Source: Rhizocola hellebori (GTDB lineage: Bacteria > Actinomycetota > Actinomycetes > Mycobacteriales > Micromonosporaceae). Taken from it: 64,000 bases of DNA. This document shows positions 1-7,167 of this stretch, piece after piece. Position numbers and translations under genes: made by a program. Position 1 is the first letter of the stretch. Each line of letters opens with the position of its first letter. Location: contig NZ_BONY01000030.1 of assembly GCF_016862955.1 (NCBI RefSeq), forward strand, positions 52,294 to 116,293, read 5' to 3'. The notes under the pieces were generated by a model. That model searched no databases, had not been told where the DNA came from, and saw nothing but the letters and a program-made list of their open reading frames with translations.

Positions 1-999
1 CTGGCTGGCCGCCAGGCAGACCGACTGCGGATTGGCCCGCCGCAGCACATAGCCCGCCGGCATCAGCGAGATGGTGAACGGCGGCAGCGACATCTTGGCC
101 TCTCCCAGCACCAGACCGGCGGCAACCTGATCGGCTTCGGCCAGCGATATCCGGTCGGAGACGAGCCTGAGCCAGTGCCCGTCGCGCTCCCAGACATGGT
201 CGACCCGCCTGCGGCTTTCGATCGGGAGCGGCGTCGGGCTGACCGTCAGCGCGAAATTCTGATAGGTCATCCCGATCGTGGCCCCGTCCTGATGGATCAC
301 GGGCACGCCCGCATCCAGCGGCAGATAGGTTGCCACATAAGGAAAAACGGGAAACGGGAAGATAGCCGGGATCATCCGGACAGGCGAGGGCAGATAGGTG
401 TGGGTCGGGCTGGGATCCGGCGCCGGAGGCGGGGCCGGAGCCGGCTTGGTGGGCGGATTGGCCAGCGCGCCGACCGCCACGATCACCGCGATCACGGCGG
501 CGGCCACGGTGACCCGCCGCCGGGACCGCTTCGCAGCCGCGCCGGCCGCGCCCTGCAGCAGCACCGAGGTGCCGGGGCTGAGGGATTCATAGCTGTCCAG
601 CGCGGAAACCACCACAGCCTCATCAACCAGGGCGAGTGCTTGCTCCGCCAGCTTCGCGGCCGTGTTGGGCGAGCCCTCCAGGTGCTCGGCGATCTCCAGA
701 TAGCTCAGCCCCGCCAGGAATCGGAGCACCACCACCGCCCGCTGCGTTCGCGACAGCGGCGCCAGCGGATCACCCGCCGCCGGGGCGGATCGCCGCCAGG
801 GCGACAGGTAGGCACGGACGATGCCTTGCCGCATAAAGGTTTGCGGGCTCTCCTCGGCTATCCGCGCCCACTGCCCCTGCGCCTCGGCCAAAGCCCGGAA
901 CAGCAGCTCGCGGGCGGGTCGTTCCTGACCGGCCAGGGCCCTGGCCAATCGGAGGAACTCGCCACCGCGGGCTCGCACGTACTCATCAAAAGGGACCAT
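1..999 (-). CDS. SigE-like sigma-70 factor with membrane anchor and extracytoplasmic domain (partial, C-terminus beyond window)
   Basis: Reading leftwards from ATG at 997-999, 333 codons are open to the window edge. The N-terminus (FDEYVRARGGEFLRLARAL) matches the SigE-family sigma region 2 start, and residues 82-125 (LSRTQRAVVVLRFLAGLSY, then EIAEHLEGSPNTAAKLAEQA) form a sigma region 4 helix-turn-helix. A basic patch and one membrane helix follow (about 158-180), then a Pro-rich linker (181-200) and at least 130 further residues that should lie outside the cell. A sigma factor carrying its own membrane span is unusual; it may work as a membrane-held sensor/regulator. The gene is divergent from the DinB gene with only 36 bp between them. 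The real C-terminus is not visible. Confidence 0.75.
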   Translation of the reverse strand, partial: MVPFDEYVRARGGEFLRLARALAGQERPARELLFRALAEAQGQWARIAEESPQTFMRQGIVRAYLSPWRRSAPAAGDPLAPLSRTQRAVVVLRFLAGLSYLEIAEHLEGSPNTAAKLAEQALALVDEAVVVSALDSYESLSPGTSVLLQGAAGAAAKRSRRRVTVAAAVIAVIVAVGALANPPTKPAPAPPPAPDPSPTHTYLPSPVRMIPAIFPFPVFPYVATYLPLDAGVPVIHQDGATIGMTYQNFALTVSPTPLPIESRRRVDHVWERDGHWLRLVSDRISLAEADQVAAGLVLGEAKMSLPPFTISLMPAGYVLRRANPQSVCLAASQ

Positions 1000-1035
1000 C
1001 GCCGGAAAACCCCTAAGCAAACTAAGCTGCCCGCC

Positions 1036-1497
1036 ATGGACACGACATCGCTGCGCCAAGGGTATGCCGAACTCATCGCAGAGGCGCGGCGCGGCGGCTT
1101 CGGCCAGCCGCCTGCGGGCGAATGGTCGGCCGAACAGATCATTGCGCACGTCGCCGCCAACGACGAACTGCTGGCCGAGACCACCGAGCACGTCCTGAGT
1201 GGTAACCGCCGGGCCTACTACAACCACGACGCAGTGGACACCGCGAAACTGACCGAAATCGTTGCCGCCCACGGCAACCTGGAAGCCTTGACCGACTGGC
1301 TGGAGAAGACCAGCAGCCGCCTGGTGGAATTGGCCGGCCGGCTCGACGAGAAGATGCCCACCATGGTGCACACCACGATTCGCGACGGCGACCTCACCCG
1401 GGTCGACCAGCCGTGGCCCTGGCCCAGAGCCATCAAAGTGCAAGCAGGACACCATCTTCCCGCCCACCTCGCACAGCTGCGAGCGCTCCGGGTGTGA
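1036..1497 (+). CDS. DinB-like / maleylpyruvate isomerase-type four-helix protein
   Basis: 153 aa from ATG 1036. The sequence has the DinB/YfiT-like pattern: an N-terminal PAGEWSAEQIIAHVAANDELL helix with the conserved His, a middle helical stretch, and a C-terminal H-x3-H (GHHLPAHLAQL) that usually completes the metal site of this superfamily. Substrate is unknown; in actinobacteria many members use mycothiol or have no known reaction. The frame stays open upstream to 175, but the upstream part is antisense to the sigma gene and not protein-like. The stop codon overlaps the GTG start of the next gene (GTGTGA), so both are probably translated together. Confidence 0.8.
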   Translation: MDTTSLRQGYAELIAEARRGGFGQPPAGEWSAEQIIAHVAANDELLAETTEHVLSGNRRAYYNHDAVDTAKLTEIVAAHGNLEALTDWLEKTSSRLVELAGRLDEKMPTMVHTTIRDGDLTRVDQPWPWPRAIKVQAGHHLPAHLAQLRALRV

Positions 1498-2210
1498 GCG
1501 GGCGAAGGCGCGGGCCGCGCAGCATAGTCGAGCCGACCGACTTCGGGCAGGCAGAACTGATCCCGGAAACCGAACGGCCCGGCTGCTGGACTCTGCTCAT
1601 CGACGGCCTGCCGCAGTCGCATGTGGACCTATTACACCCGGCGCGGCTGCATTTCGACTATCTGCGCTGGATCGGGTACGTCATCGACGCCGCCGCAGCG
1701 CAACGCCATCCCCTGCGCGTGCTGCACCTGGGCGGCGGCGCGCTGGCCCTGCCCCGCTTCACCGCCGCCACCCGGCCCGGCTCGGCCCAGCTGGTCATCG
1801 AGCGTGACGCGGCGCTGATGATGCTCGTGCGGCGGGTGCTGCCGCTGCCGGCGCGCAGCGGCATCCGGGTCAGGCACGCCGAAGCCTGCGCCACGGTCAC
1901 GGCCATGGCCGCGGGCCGCTACGACCTGGTGATCGCCGACTTTCCGGCCATGCCCAGCAGCCTCGGCCACGAGGTCGCCCGGCTGCTGCGGCCCGGCGGC
2001 TGCTACGCCGCCAACCTGCTCGCCAGGCCGAAACCCTATGTGCCGGTGGGCTTCCACGACGTGTGCCTGATCGCCGACCCCAACGTGCTGCGCGGCCGCC
2101 GCGACGGCAACATCGTGCTCGCCGCCTGCCTCGACGCCCCCTTGCAGACGGACAGGCTGGCCTCCGCGATCGCTCGCGAACCCCAACCCGTCCGCCTCCA
2201 ACCCATCTAA
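1494..2210 (+). CDS. Spermidine synthase-like class I methyltransferase-fold protein
   Basis: 238 aa from GTG 1494, which overlaps the preceding stop by 4 bases; an earlier ATG at 1413 would run inside the DinB gene. Glycine-rich motif I is LRVLHLGGGALALPRF (about 76-91), followed by an acidic motif II (LVIERD) and the YDLVIADFPA motif, the usual order in the spermidine synthase / SAM-binding fold. Aminopropyltransferase-specific residues are not obvious and actinobacteria carry many such spermidine synthase-like proteins of unknown role, so a methyl- or aminopropyl-transfer reaction is only inferred. Co-transcribed with the DinB gene; the convergent DUF6351 gene ends 30 bp downstream. Confidence 0.75.
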   Translation: MSGRRRGPRSIVEPTDFGQAELIPETERPGCWTLLIDGLPQSHVDLLHPARLHFDYLRWIGYVIDAAAAQRHPLRVLHLGGGALALPRFTAATRPGSAQLVIERDAALMMLVRRVLPLPARSGIRVRHAEACATVTAMAAGRYDLVIADFPAMPSSLGHEVARLLRPGGCYAANLLARPKPYVPVGFHDVCLIADPNVLRGRRDGNIVLAACLDAPLQTDRLASAIAREPQPVRLQPI

Positions 2211-2240
2211 CCGTTACCTCCCTGGGCGCCGCGCGTTGCT

Positions 2241-4448
2241 TTAGCGCGCGCCAGGCTTACCAGCGTCGCCTTTGGTGTAGTCACAGACGCCGGTGGGGAA
2301 GATTTGTTCCAGTTTGAGCTGTTGTTCGGCCGTGGGGGTCCACGAGCCGTAGAGGCCCTTCGCTATGGCTGAGCTCACGCTCTGCAGGTGGCAGGCGTAG
2401 ATCGAGCCTTCGATCGGGCCGCCCGCGACCATCCGCGAGGTGCCGTAGATCGGGAACGTCGAGGTGCATGTGCCCGCGGGGCGGTCGTTGAGGATGCCGT
2501 CCCACACGTTGGGGCCGGAGGCGATCTCGGCTCCGGTCGTGGTGAAGCACTTGTCCACGGCCGCCGCGGGTTTGGTGCCGGTACGCATCCACTCATCGAT
2601 CACGGTAAGCGCCTGCGGCGTCTGGTCGAAGGCCACCGCTGGACGCGCGTCGGTGAACCAGATGACCTGGTTGCTCGCATTGCCGTCGTAGTTGAGCATC
2701 CGCTGCCGGCTGGCGAAGGACTGATGCGAGTTGTGCATGTCCAGCTGGTCTTCCAGGTAGTGCCGCCAGTCGATGATCGGGATATCGATCTTGCCGGTGA
2801 AGACGTGCCCCGACTCGTACGCGCCTTTGATCGCTATCCGGTCACCGGTGGTCCGGCCCGGCTGCATGTTGCGCGCGCTCCACGGATCGAACTGGGCCGG
2901 ATCGGCACAGGCCGCGGGCGTGAACGGGCAGCCCTCCTGAACCATCTGCGACGCCGGCTTCCAGGTGCCCACCTTCTCGTTGAGGTCGAGGAACTCGGCC
3001 GGGGTGAGCAGGCCGGAGGTCAGCGACTTGAGCCCGTACTGGACGCCGACGTTGTCCCAGCTGTTGCGCGCGTAACCGTCCGGGCCGACGCCATAGATGG
3101 TCTTGAGGTCTTCGGCGTGGGTCCAGTGCACGGTCGCCGCCACCCCGGGCGGGTCCATCCTCGCCCACAGCGGATCCAGCTGTGTCCACAGTGGATTGAG
3201 GGTGAGCGGGGTCAGGCCGCGCCAGCCCCGGACGCACTCGTCGGAACCGGGGCGGTTGCCCAGGTACGGGTTGGGCACCGTGGCCGAGCCGTTCATGCCG
3301 ATCAGAGCCGTGCGGTTGTCCCAGTTCTGCCACTTGGGGTTGGCCCGGTCGGTGACGTCCATGTAGTACTCGAGCAGCTCGCAGTCGGCCACGTGGATGC
3401 CCTGCGTGACCATGTCCGAGTAGGAGTACTGCGGGATGGCCGCGTCGATGATCCGCGCCCCGTAGTTCTGCCCGTAGACGTACTGCTGCAGGCCTCCGCC
3501 CGAGCCACCAACGCCGACGGTGTACATGGGCACGCCGTGCTCCTCGATGAAACGCTCCTTGAGCATGAGCGCGGTCTCGCCGCCGAGGGTCAGGTTGTAG
3601 TGGGTGTTGGTGCGGTTGCCGGTCGAGTAGAGAATCGCGTAACCGAGCGAAAGTCCTTCGTGGTAAAGGGCTCCGCCGGGCAGGCGGCCCTGGTCGCGGC
3701 CGATGGCCACGCCGCCGTCGAAGCGGTAGATGACCCGCTTGTTCCACGCCGTTTCGTCATCGAGCATCGCGATCGAATAGATGAAGCGGTTGTTGACGCC
3801 CCGCTCGCGCTTGATGACGTAATCGAGGGTGCGACCGTCCAAAGTGGTCGTTGTGGTCATGTCCGCGGGACGGGTGCCGTCGGCGGGCATCGCCTTGAAC
3901 TGCCCGTTGCTGGCGCGGTAGAGCCGGTCGTTGACGGGTGCGGCGGCCGCGCAGTCACGGCTCCAGCCGGTGACCGCGCCGGTCGCGTCCAGTACCCGAT
4001 AACCCTGCCCCTCCTGGTTATCGACCACCGGCTGGCCAAGGTCGGCGCTCTCGGTGCGGCAGAGGAAGGGATATTGGCGTGGGCCGGAGAAGATCGGGCC
4101 GGCGCCGTGGTCGCGCACGAACTTGACCGCGGGGAAAGCGCTGGGCCCAAAGGCGATAAGGATGTTCCAGCCCTCACGCAGGCCGCCGACCACGCCGGTG
4201 AGCGTGCGGGCGGCCGGATCGGCGGTCAACGAGGCGGTGACGTCGACACCGTTGCTGGTCAGCTTGACCTTGTCCATTTTGGTGTGCGCACCCATTGAGA
4301 CGCGGATGAGCGCGTCCCCGCCGGTCACCTGATCGGCACGGCTGGAGAGCACATCGATGTCGAGGCGGTGGTTGCCCGGTGAGGCGGTAGCCGGAGCCGC
4401 GGAGACCACCACTAGCAATAGGGCTGTTGCTATGGCTGGTAATTTCAT
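2241..4448 (-). CDS. Secreted DUF6351 family protein (alpha/beta-hydrolase-like)
   Basis: 735 aa from ATG at 4446-4448 (an in-frame ATG at 4472 adds 8 residues ahead of the signal peptide). Residues 1-23 are a Sec signal peptide (MKLPAIATALLLVVVSAAPATA). The body has the DUF6351 layout: an N-terminal beta-sandwich-like segment, then a large domain with GVGGSGGGLQQY, a GxSGG nucleophile-elbow-like motif, and a late acidic/His region (HMNSHQSF, VIDEWM). The family is exported and thought to be an esterase/tannase-like hydrolase, but no reaction is established. It lies 41 bp downstream of the VOC gene on the same strand. I see no Shine-Dalgarno motif for either start. Confidence 0.8.
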   Translation of the reverse strand: MKLPAIATALLLVVVSAAPATASPGNHRLDIDVLSSRADQVTGGDALIRVSMGAHTKMDKVKLTSNGVDVTASLTADPAARTLTGVVGGLREGWNILIAFGPSAFPAVKFVRDHGAGPIFSGPRQYPFLCRTESADLGQPVVDNQEGQGYRVLDATGAVTGWSRDCAAAAPVNDRLYRASNGQFKAMPADGTRPADMTTTTTLDGRTLDYVIKRERGVNNRFIYSIAMLDDETAWNKRVIYRFDGGVAIGRDQGRLPGGALYHEGLSLGYAILYSTGNRTNTHYNLTLGGETALMLKERFIEEHGVPMYTVGVGGSGGGLQQYVYGQNYGARIIDAAIPQYSYSDMVTQGIHVADCELLEYYMDVTDRANPKWQNWDNRTALIGMNGSATVPNPYLGNRPGSDECVRGWRGLTPLTLNPLWTQLDPLWARMDPPGVAATVHWTHAEDLKTIYGVGPDGYARNSWDNVGVQYGLKSLTSGLLTPAEFLDLNEKVGTWKPASQMVQEGCPFTPAACADPAQFDPWSARNMQPGRTTGDRIAIKGAYESGHVFTGKIDIPIIDWRHYLEDQLDMHNSHQSFASRQRMLNYDGNASNQVIWFTDARPAVAFDQTPQALTVIDEWMRTGTKPAAAVDKCFTTTGAEIASGPNVWDGILNDRPAGTCTSTFPIYGTSRMVAGGPIEGSIYACHLQSVSSAIAKGLYGSWTPTAEQQLKLEQIFPTGVCDYTKGDAGKPGAR

Positions 4449-4489
4449 GCCCGACGATGGCATGAAATCCATTTACATGTCTATGGTGT

Positions 4490-4834
4490 TCAGCGCAGCA
4501 GACAGAACTCGTTGCCCTCCGGATCGGCCATGACCGTCCAATGTTCCTGCTCACGCACGACGGTCGCGCCGGCGGCCAGGATCGCCGCACGATCGCCTCT
4601 GATATCGAGGTGGATCCGCCCGACCGGGAGCAGCTCCTCCGCCTGCGCGATCCACACATGCAGCGTGCCGTCGTCCTTGCGGCCGAGCAGCACCGACTCA
4701 TCGGGGGCCAGGCTGCGGGCCTCGATCGCCGCTTGGTCCTCGGGGAAGATGGGCAGGCCGGTCACCACGCTCCAGAACGGCCCCATGACATAGGGGTCAC
4801 GGCAATAAATCACCACCGAGTGAATGTTCGCCAC
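4490..4834 (-). CDS. VOC (glyoxalase/bleomycin-resistance fold) protein
   Basis: 114 aa from GTG at 4832-4834. One VOC module: strand IHSVVIYCRD at the start, central VGRIHLDIRGDRAAILAAGATVV, and the C-terminal HWTVMADPEGNEFCLL signature common to the glyoxalase-like domain of actinobacteria. Such single modules usually dimerise; the ligand cannot be read from sequence. It is divergent from the two-component operon, and the 18-bp palindrome at 4851-4868 lies just upstream of its start, so the response regulator could also affect it. Confidence 0.8.
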   Translation of the reverse strand: MANIHSVVIYCRDPYVMGPFWSVVTGLPIFPEDQAAIEARSLAPDESVLLGRKDDGTLHVWIAQAEELLPVGRIHLDIRGDRAAILAAGATVVREQEHWTVMADPEGNEFCLLR

Positions 4835-4850
4835 GCCAAGACCATAGCGA

Positions 4851-4868
4851 CTACTCCCGGCGGAGTAG
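4851..4868. promoter_or_regulatory. Palindrome, probable response-regulator binding site (copy 1)
   Basis: CTACTCCCGGCGGAGTAG, 7-bp perfect arms around CGGC. A copy matching at 15 of 18 positions stands at 6761-6778 in front of the SHOCT gene. The distance from palindrome to start codon is 57 nt here (sensor kinase GTG 4926) and 58 nt there (ATG 6837). Same motif and same spacing at both ends of one two-component operon argue for autoregulation and control of the SHOCT gene by its NarL-type regulator (inference). Confidence 0.6.
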
Positions 4869-4925
4869 GCCGATTATCTGCGCGGGGCGGATGCCGCAGG
4901 CGCGCGGATGGGCGATCATGCATAG

Positions 4926-6101
4926 GTGCGACGTCGACGCCACCGCTTTCGTCCCTGGCCGGTGCCCTTGGCCGTGGTCCAGGTGGCGGCCGGCCTCATT
5001 TCGCACACCGTCGGCCCGCTGGGCCTGCTGTTCCTGCTCGCCGGTCCCCTTCTGCTCGGCCTGACCTTGCGCAAACGGCCCGCGCTGGCGGTCACGGCTT
5101 TGGGTGCCTTGACTTTGATCTATCTTTCTTTCGGGTACCACATAGGCCCGGCCCTGCCGAGTGCCGTGGTGGCTGTCGCCTATGCGGTCAGCCACGGCGC
5201 TCGCCTGGCCGGCTGGCTGACCCTGGCCGGCGTCTACCTGGGCTGGCTCGCCCTCGGCTTCACCGACTTACGTGTTCAAGGCACGCTGTGGCAGGAGCTG
5301 CGCTGGGCCGGCCTGGCCCTGCTGATCGGCGGCTTCGCCGAGCTGGTCGACAACCGCCGCCAGCGGGTCGCCGCCTTCCGCCAGCTCTACGCCGAGGAGC
5401 GGCTGCGACGTGAGGAGGAACGCGGGCGGCGCGAGGAGCAGGAGCGGCTGCGCATGGCCCGCGAGCTGCATGACGTGCTCGCGCACAGCCTCTCCCTGAT
5501 CGCGGTGCGGGCGTCGGTCGCGCTGGAGCTGATGGAATCCAACCCGGAAGAGGTGCGCAAGGCGTTGGTGGCCATCAAGGAGGCGAGCAAGGGCGGGCTC
5601 GACGAGGTCCGCACGGTCCTGTCCGGGCTGCGCGACCCCGCCCCGCGCTCTCCCGCACCCTCGCTCGACCGGCTCGACGAGCTGGTCTCGGAAACCCCCG
5701 GCCTGGCTGTCACGCTCACCAGAACCGGCATCAATTCGCCGCTCCCTTCCGCCGTGAGCCTCGCCGGCTATCGCATCGTCCAGGAGGCGCTGACCAACGT
5801 GATCCGGCACAGCCGATCCCGTAGGGCTGTCGTGCACCTGCACCAAACCTCGCACCTGCTCCTGATCGGCGTCAGCGACTTCGGCCCAGCCCACTCCCGG
5901 CCCGCCACCTCCGGCCCCGCCACCTCCGGCCCGGGCGACGCCGGCACGGCCGCTGCCGCGGGCGGGTCTGTGGGCGGCAGTGGGCTGATCGGCATTGATG
6001 AGCGCGCCGCCGCGCTGGGTGGGGTGGTGCAGGCCGGACCTGACCCGGCGGGCGGCTTCACCGTCCATGTGGCGCTGCCGCTGACCGGAGGTGTTCGATG
6101 A
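4926..6101 (+). CDS. Two-component sensor histidine kinase (HisKA_3 type)
   Basis: 391 aa from GTG 4926. Four to five membrane helices cover residues 10-140, then a coiled-coil rich in Glu/Arg (about 150-178). The phosphoacceptor motif is RMARELHDVLAHSLSLI with His at 182, typical of NarX/DesK-type kinases. The HATPase domain has the N-box ALTNVIRHS and the GSGLIGIDERA G2 box. Between them the ATP-lid carries a low-complexity Ala/Ser/Gly/Pro insert of about 25 residues (about 325-350), and the G1 box reads DFGPA instead of DxGxG, so activity should be checked. The stop overlaps the response regulator start (ATGA). No periplasmic sensor domain: it probably senses the membrane. Confidence 0.88.
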   Translation: MRRRRHRFRPWPVPLAVVQVAAGLISHTVGPLGLLFLLAGPLLLGLTLRKRPALAVTALGALTLIYLSFGYHIGPALPSAVVAVAYAVSHGARLAGWLTLAGVYLGWLALGFTDLRVQGTLWQELRWAGLALLIGGFAELVDNRRQRVAAFRQLYAEERLRREEERGRREEQERLRMARELHDVLAHSLSLIAVRASVALELMESNPEEVRKALVAIKEASKGGLDEVRTVLSGLRDPAPRSPAPSLDRLDELVSETPGLAVTLTRTGINSPLPSAVSLAGYRIVQEALTNVIRHSRSRRAVVHLHQTSHLLLIGVSDFGPAHSRPATSGPATSGPGDAGTAAAAGGSVGGSGLIGIDERAAALGGVVQAGPDPAGGFTVHVALPLTGGVR

Positions 6102-6760
6102 TCCGGGTGCTGCTCGCCGACGACCAGGCCTTGGTGCGGGCCGGTTTCCGCGCCCTGCTCGACGCCCAGCCCGACATCGCCGTCGTCGGCGAGGCGGGCG
6201 ACGGTGCCGAGGCGGTCGCTCTGGCCGCCACGCTTAGCCCGGACATCGTGCTCATGGACATCCGCATGCCCCGGCTGGACGGCCTCGAAGCGACCCGCCT
6301 CATCGCGGCCGCCGGGTCGTCCCCCAAAATCATCGTGCTCACCACCTTCGAGCTGGACGAGTACGTGTTCACGGCGCTTCGCGACGGCGCGGCCGGATTC
6401 CTGGTCAAGGACACCGAGCCGGCCGATCTGATCCGGGCGGTCCGCGTGGTCGCGGCCGGGGAGGCGCTGCTGTCGCCGAGCGTGACCCGCCGCCTGATCT
6501 CCGAATACGCCAGCCGCTCCCGTTCCACGCCGACCGGGGCCGGTCAGCTCGGCTCGCTCACCGACCGCGAACGCGAGGTGGTGGCCCTGGTCGCCCTCGG
6601 ACTGTCCAATGAGGAGATAGCCGGGCGGCTCGTGCTCAGCCCGCTGACCGCCAAGACCCATGTCTCGCGCGCGATGGTCAAGCTCGGCGCCCGCGATCGG
6701 GCCCAGCTGGTGGTGCTGGCCTACGAGTCCGGTCTGGTGCGGCCCGGCTGGACGGGCTGA
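6098..6760 (+). CDS. NarL/FixJ-family response regulator
   Basis: 220 aa, ATG overlapping the kinase stop. The receiver domain (1-120) has the acidic pair ADD at 7-9, phosphoacceptor Asp54 in DIVLMDIRMP, and Lys104-region LVKDTEPADL. The LuxR-type helix-turn-helix (about 150-212) starts with LTDREREVVALVALGLSNEE and ends with the recognition helix LTAKTHVSRAMVKL. It should accept phosphate from the cognate kinase and bind DNA as a dimer; the repeated palindrome at 4851 and 6761 is the natural candidate site. Confidence 0.92.
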   Translation: MIRVLLADDQALVRAGFRALLDAQPDIAVVGEAGDGAEAVALAATLSPDIVLMDIRMPRLDGLEATRLIAAAGSSPKIIVLTTFELDEYVFTALRDGAAGFLVKDTEPADLIRAVRVVAAGEALLSPSVTRRLISEYASRSRSTPTGAGQLGSLTDREREVVALVALGLSNEEIAGRLVLSPLTAKTHVSRAMVKLGARDRAQLVVLAYESGLVRPGWTG

Positions 6761-6778
6761 CTACTCCCGCTGGGGTAG
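6761..6778. promoter_or_regulatory. Palindrome, probable response-regulator binding site (copy 2)
   Basis: CTACTCCCGCTGGGGTAG starts immediately after the response-regulator stop and 58 nt before the SHOCT gene start. It differs from the copy at 4851-4868 at 3 of 18 positions and keeps the inverted symmetry with one G:T-type mismatch. A weak -10-like TAACAT lies at 6805-6810. Confidence 0.55.
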
Positions 6779-6836
6779 CCCCAAGTGTCGCCCGCTGTAC
6801 GACGTAACATCCGCCCGCGGCGCACACCATCGAAGC

Positions 6837-7097
6837 ATGACAACACTTCTGGCGCACGACCCCACCTGGGCCCACGGAGGCTGGTGGTTCCTCGCACCGT
6901 TCGTCTGGATCTTCTCGTTCTTCCTGATCGTCGGGCTGTTCCGGGCCATCTTCTGGCGGCGGCGGGGGCACCGCCACTGGTACCGCCACCACCAGGGCAC
7001 GGGCCGTTCCATCCTCGCTGAGCGCTACGCCCGCGGCGAGATCGACGAGCAGGAGTACCGGACAAGACTCGCCGTACTAGACACGCCGCCGCAATAA
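6837..7097 (+). CDS. Small membrane protein with C-terminal SHOCT domain
   Basis: 86 aa from ATG 6837; the frame is open further upstream but only as a shadow of the response regulator. One membrane helix (WWFLAPFVWIFSFFLIVGLF, about 15-36) is followed by a basic His/Arg-rich loop and a SHOCT motif at the end (ILAERYARGEIDEQEYRTRLAVL). SHOCT domains sit at the ends of short membrane proteins and are thought to aid oligomerisation. The upstream palindrome shared with the kinase promoter suggests it is an output or partner of the two-component system. Confidence 0.75.
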   Translation: MTTLLAHDPTWAHGGWWFLAPFVWIFSFFLIVGLFRAIFWRRRGHRHWYRHHQGTGRSILAERYARGEIDEQEYRTRLAVLDTPPQ

Positions 7098-7118
7098 CCG
7101 CATTTCGCCTACCGAGAT

Positions 7119-7150
7119 GGTTGGGTGTATCTGACGAAGATCACCCAACC
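7119..7150. terminator. Hairpin between SHOCT gene and surface-protein gene
   Basis: GGTTGGGTG (7119-7127) and CACCCAACC (7142-7150) are perfect 9-base arms; ATC/GAT (7129-7131, 7139-7141) can extend the stem inward. It ends 18 nt before the GTG start at 7168. No T-run follows, so it could be an intrinsic-type terminator for the SHOCT gene or a 5' leader hairpin/operator of the surface gene. Confidence 0.4.
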
Positions 7151-7167
7151 GTCCTGTGAGGTGTTAC

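Noticed and set aside
2222..2255. GC-rich inverted sequence between the spermidine synthase-like and DUF6351 genes
   Set aside because: Imperfect, overlaps the DUF6351 stop region; too weak to list as a terminator.
2388..4298. 636-codon plus-strand frame opposite the DUF6351 gene
   Set aside because: Antisense shadow of a high-GC gene; the minus-strand protein has signal peptide and family motifs.
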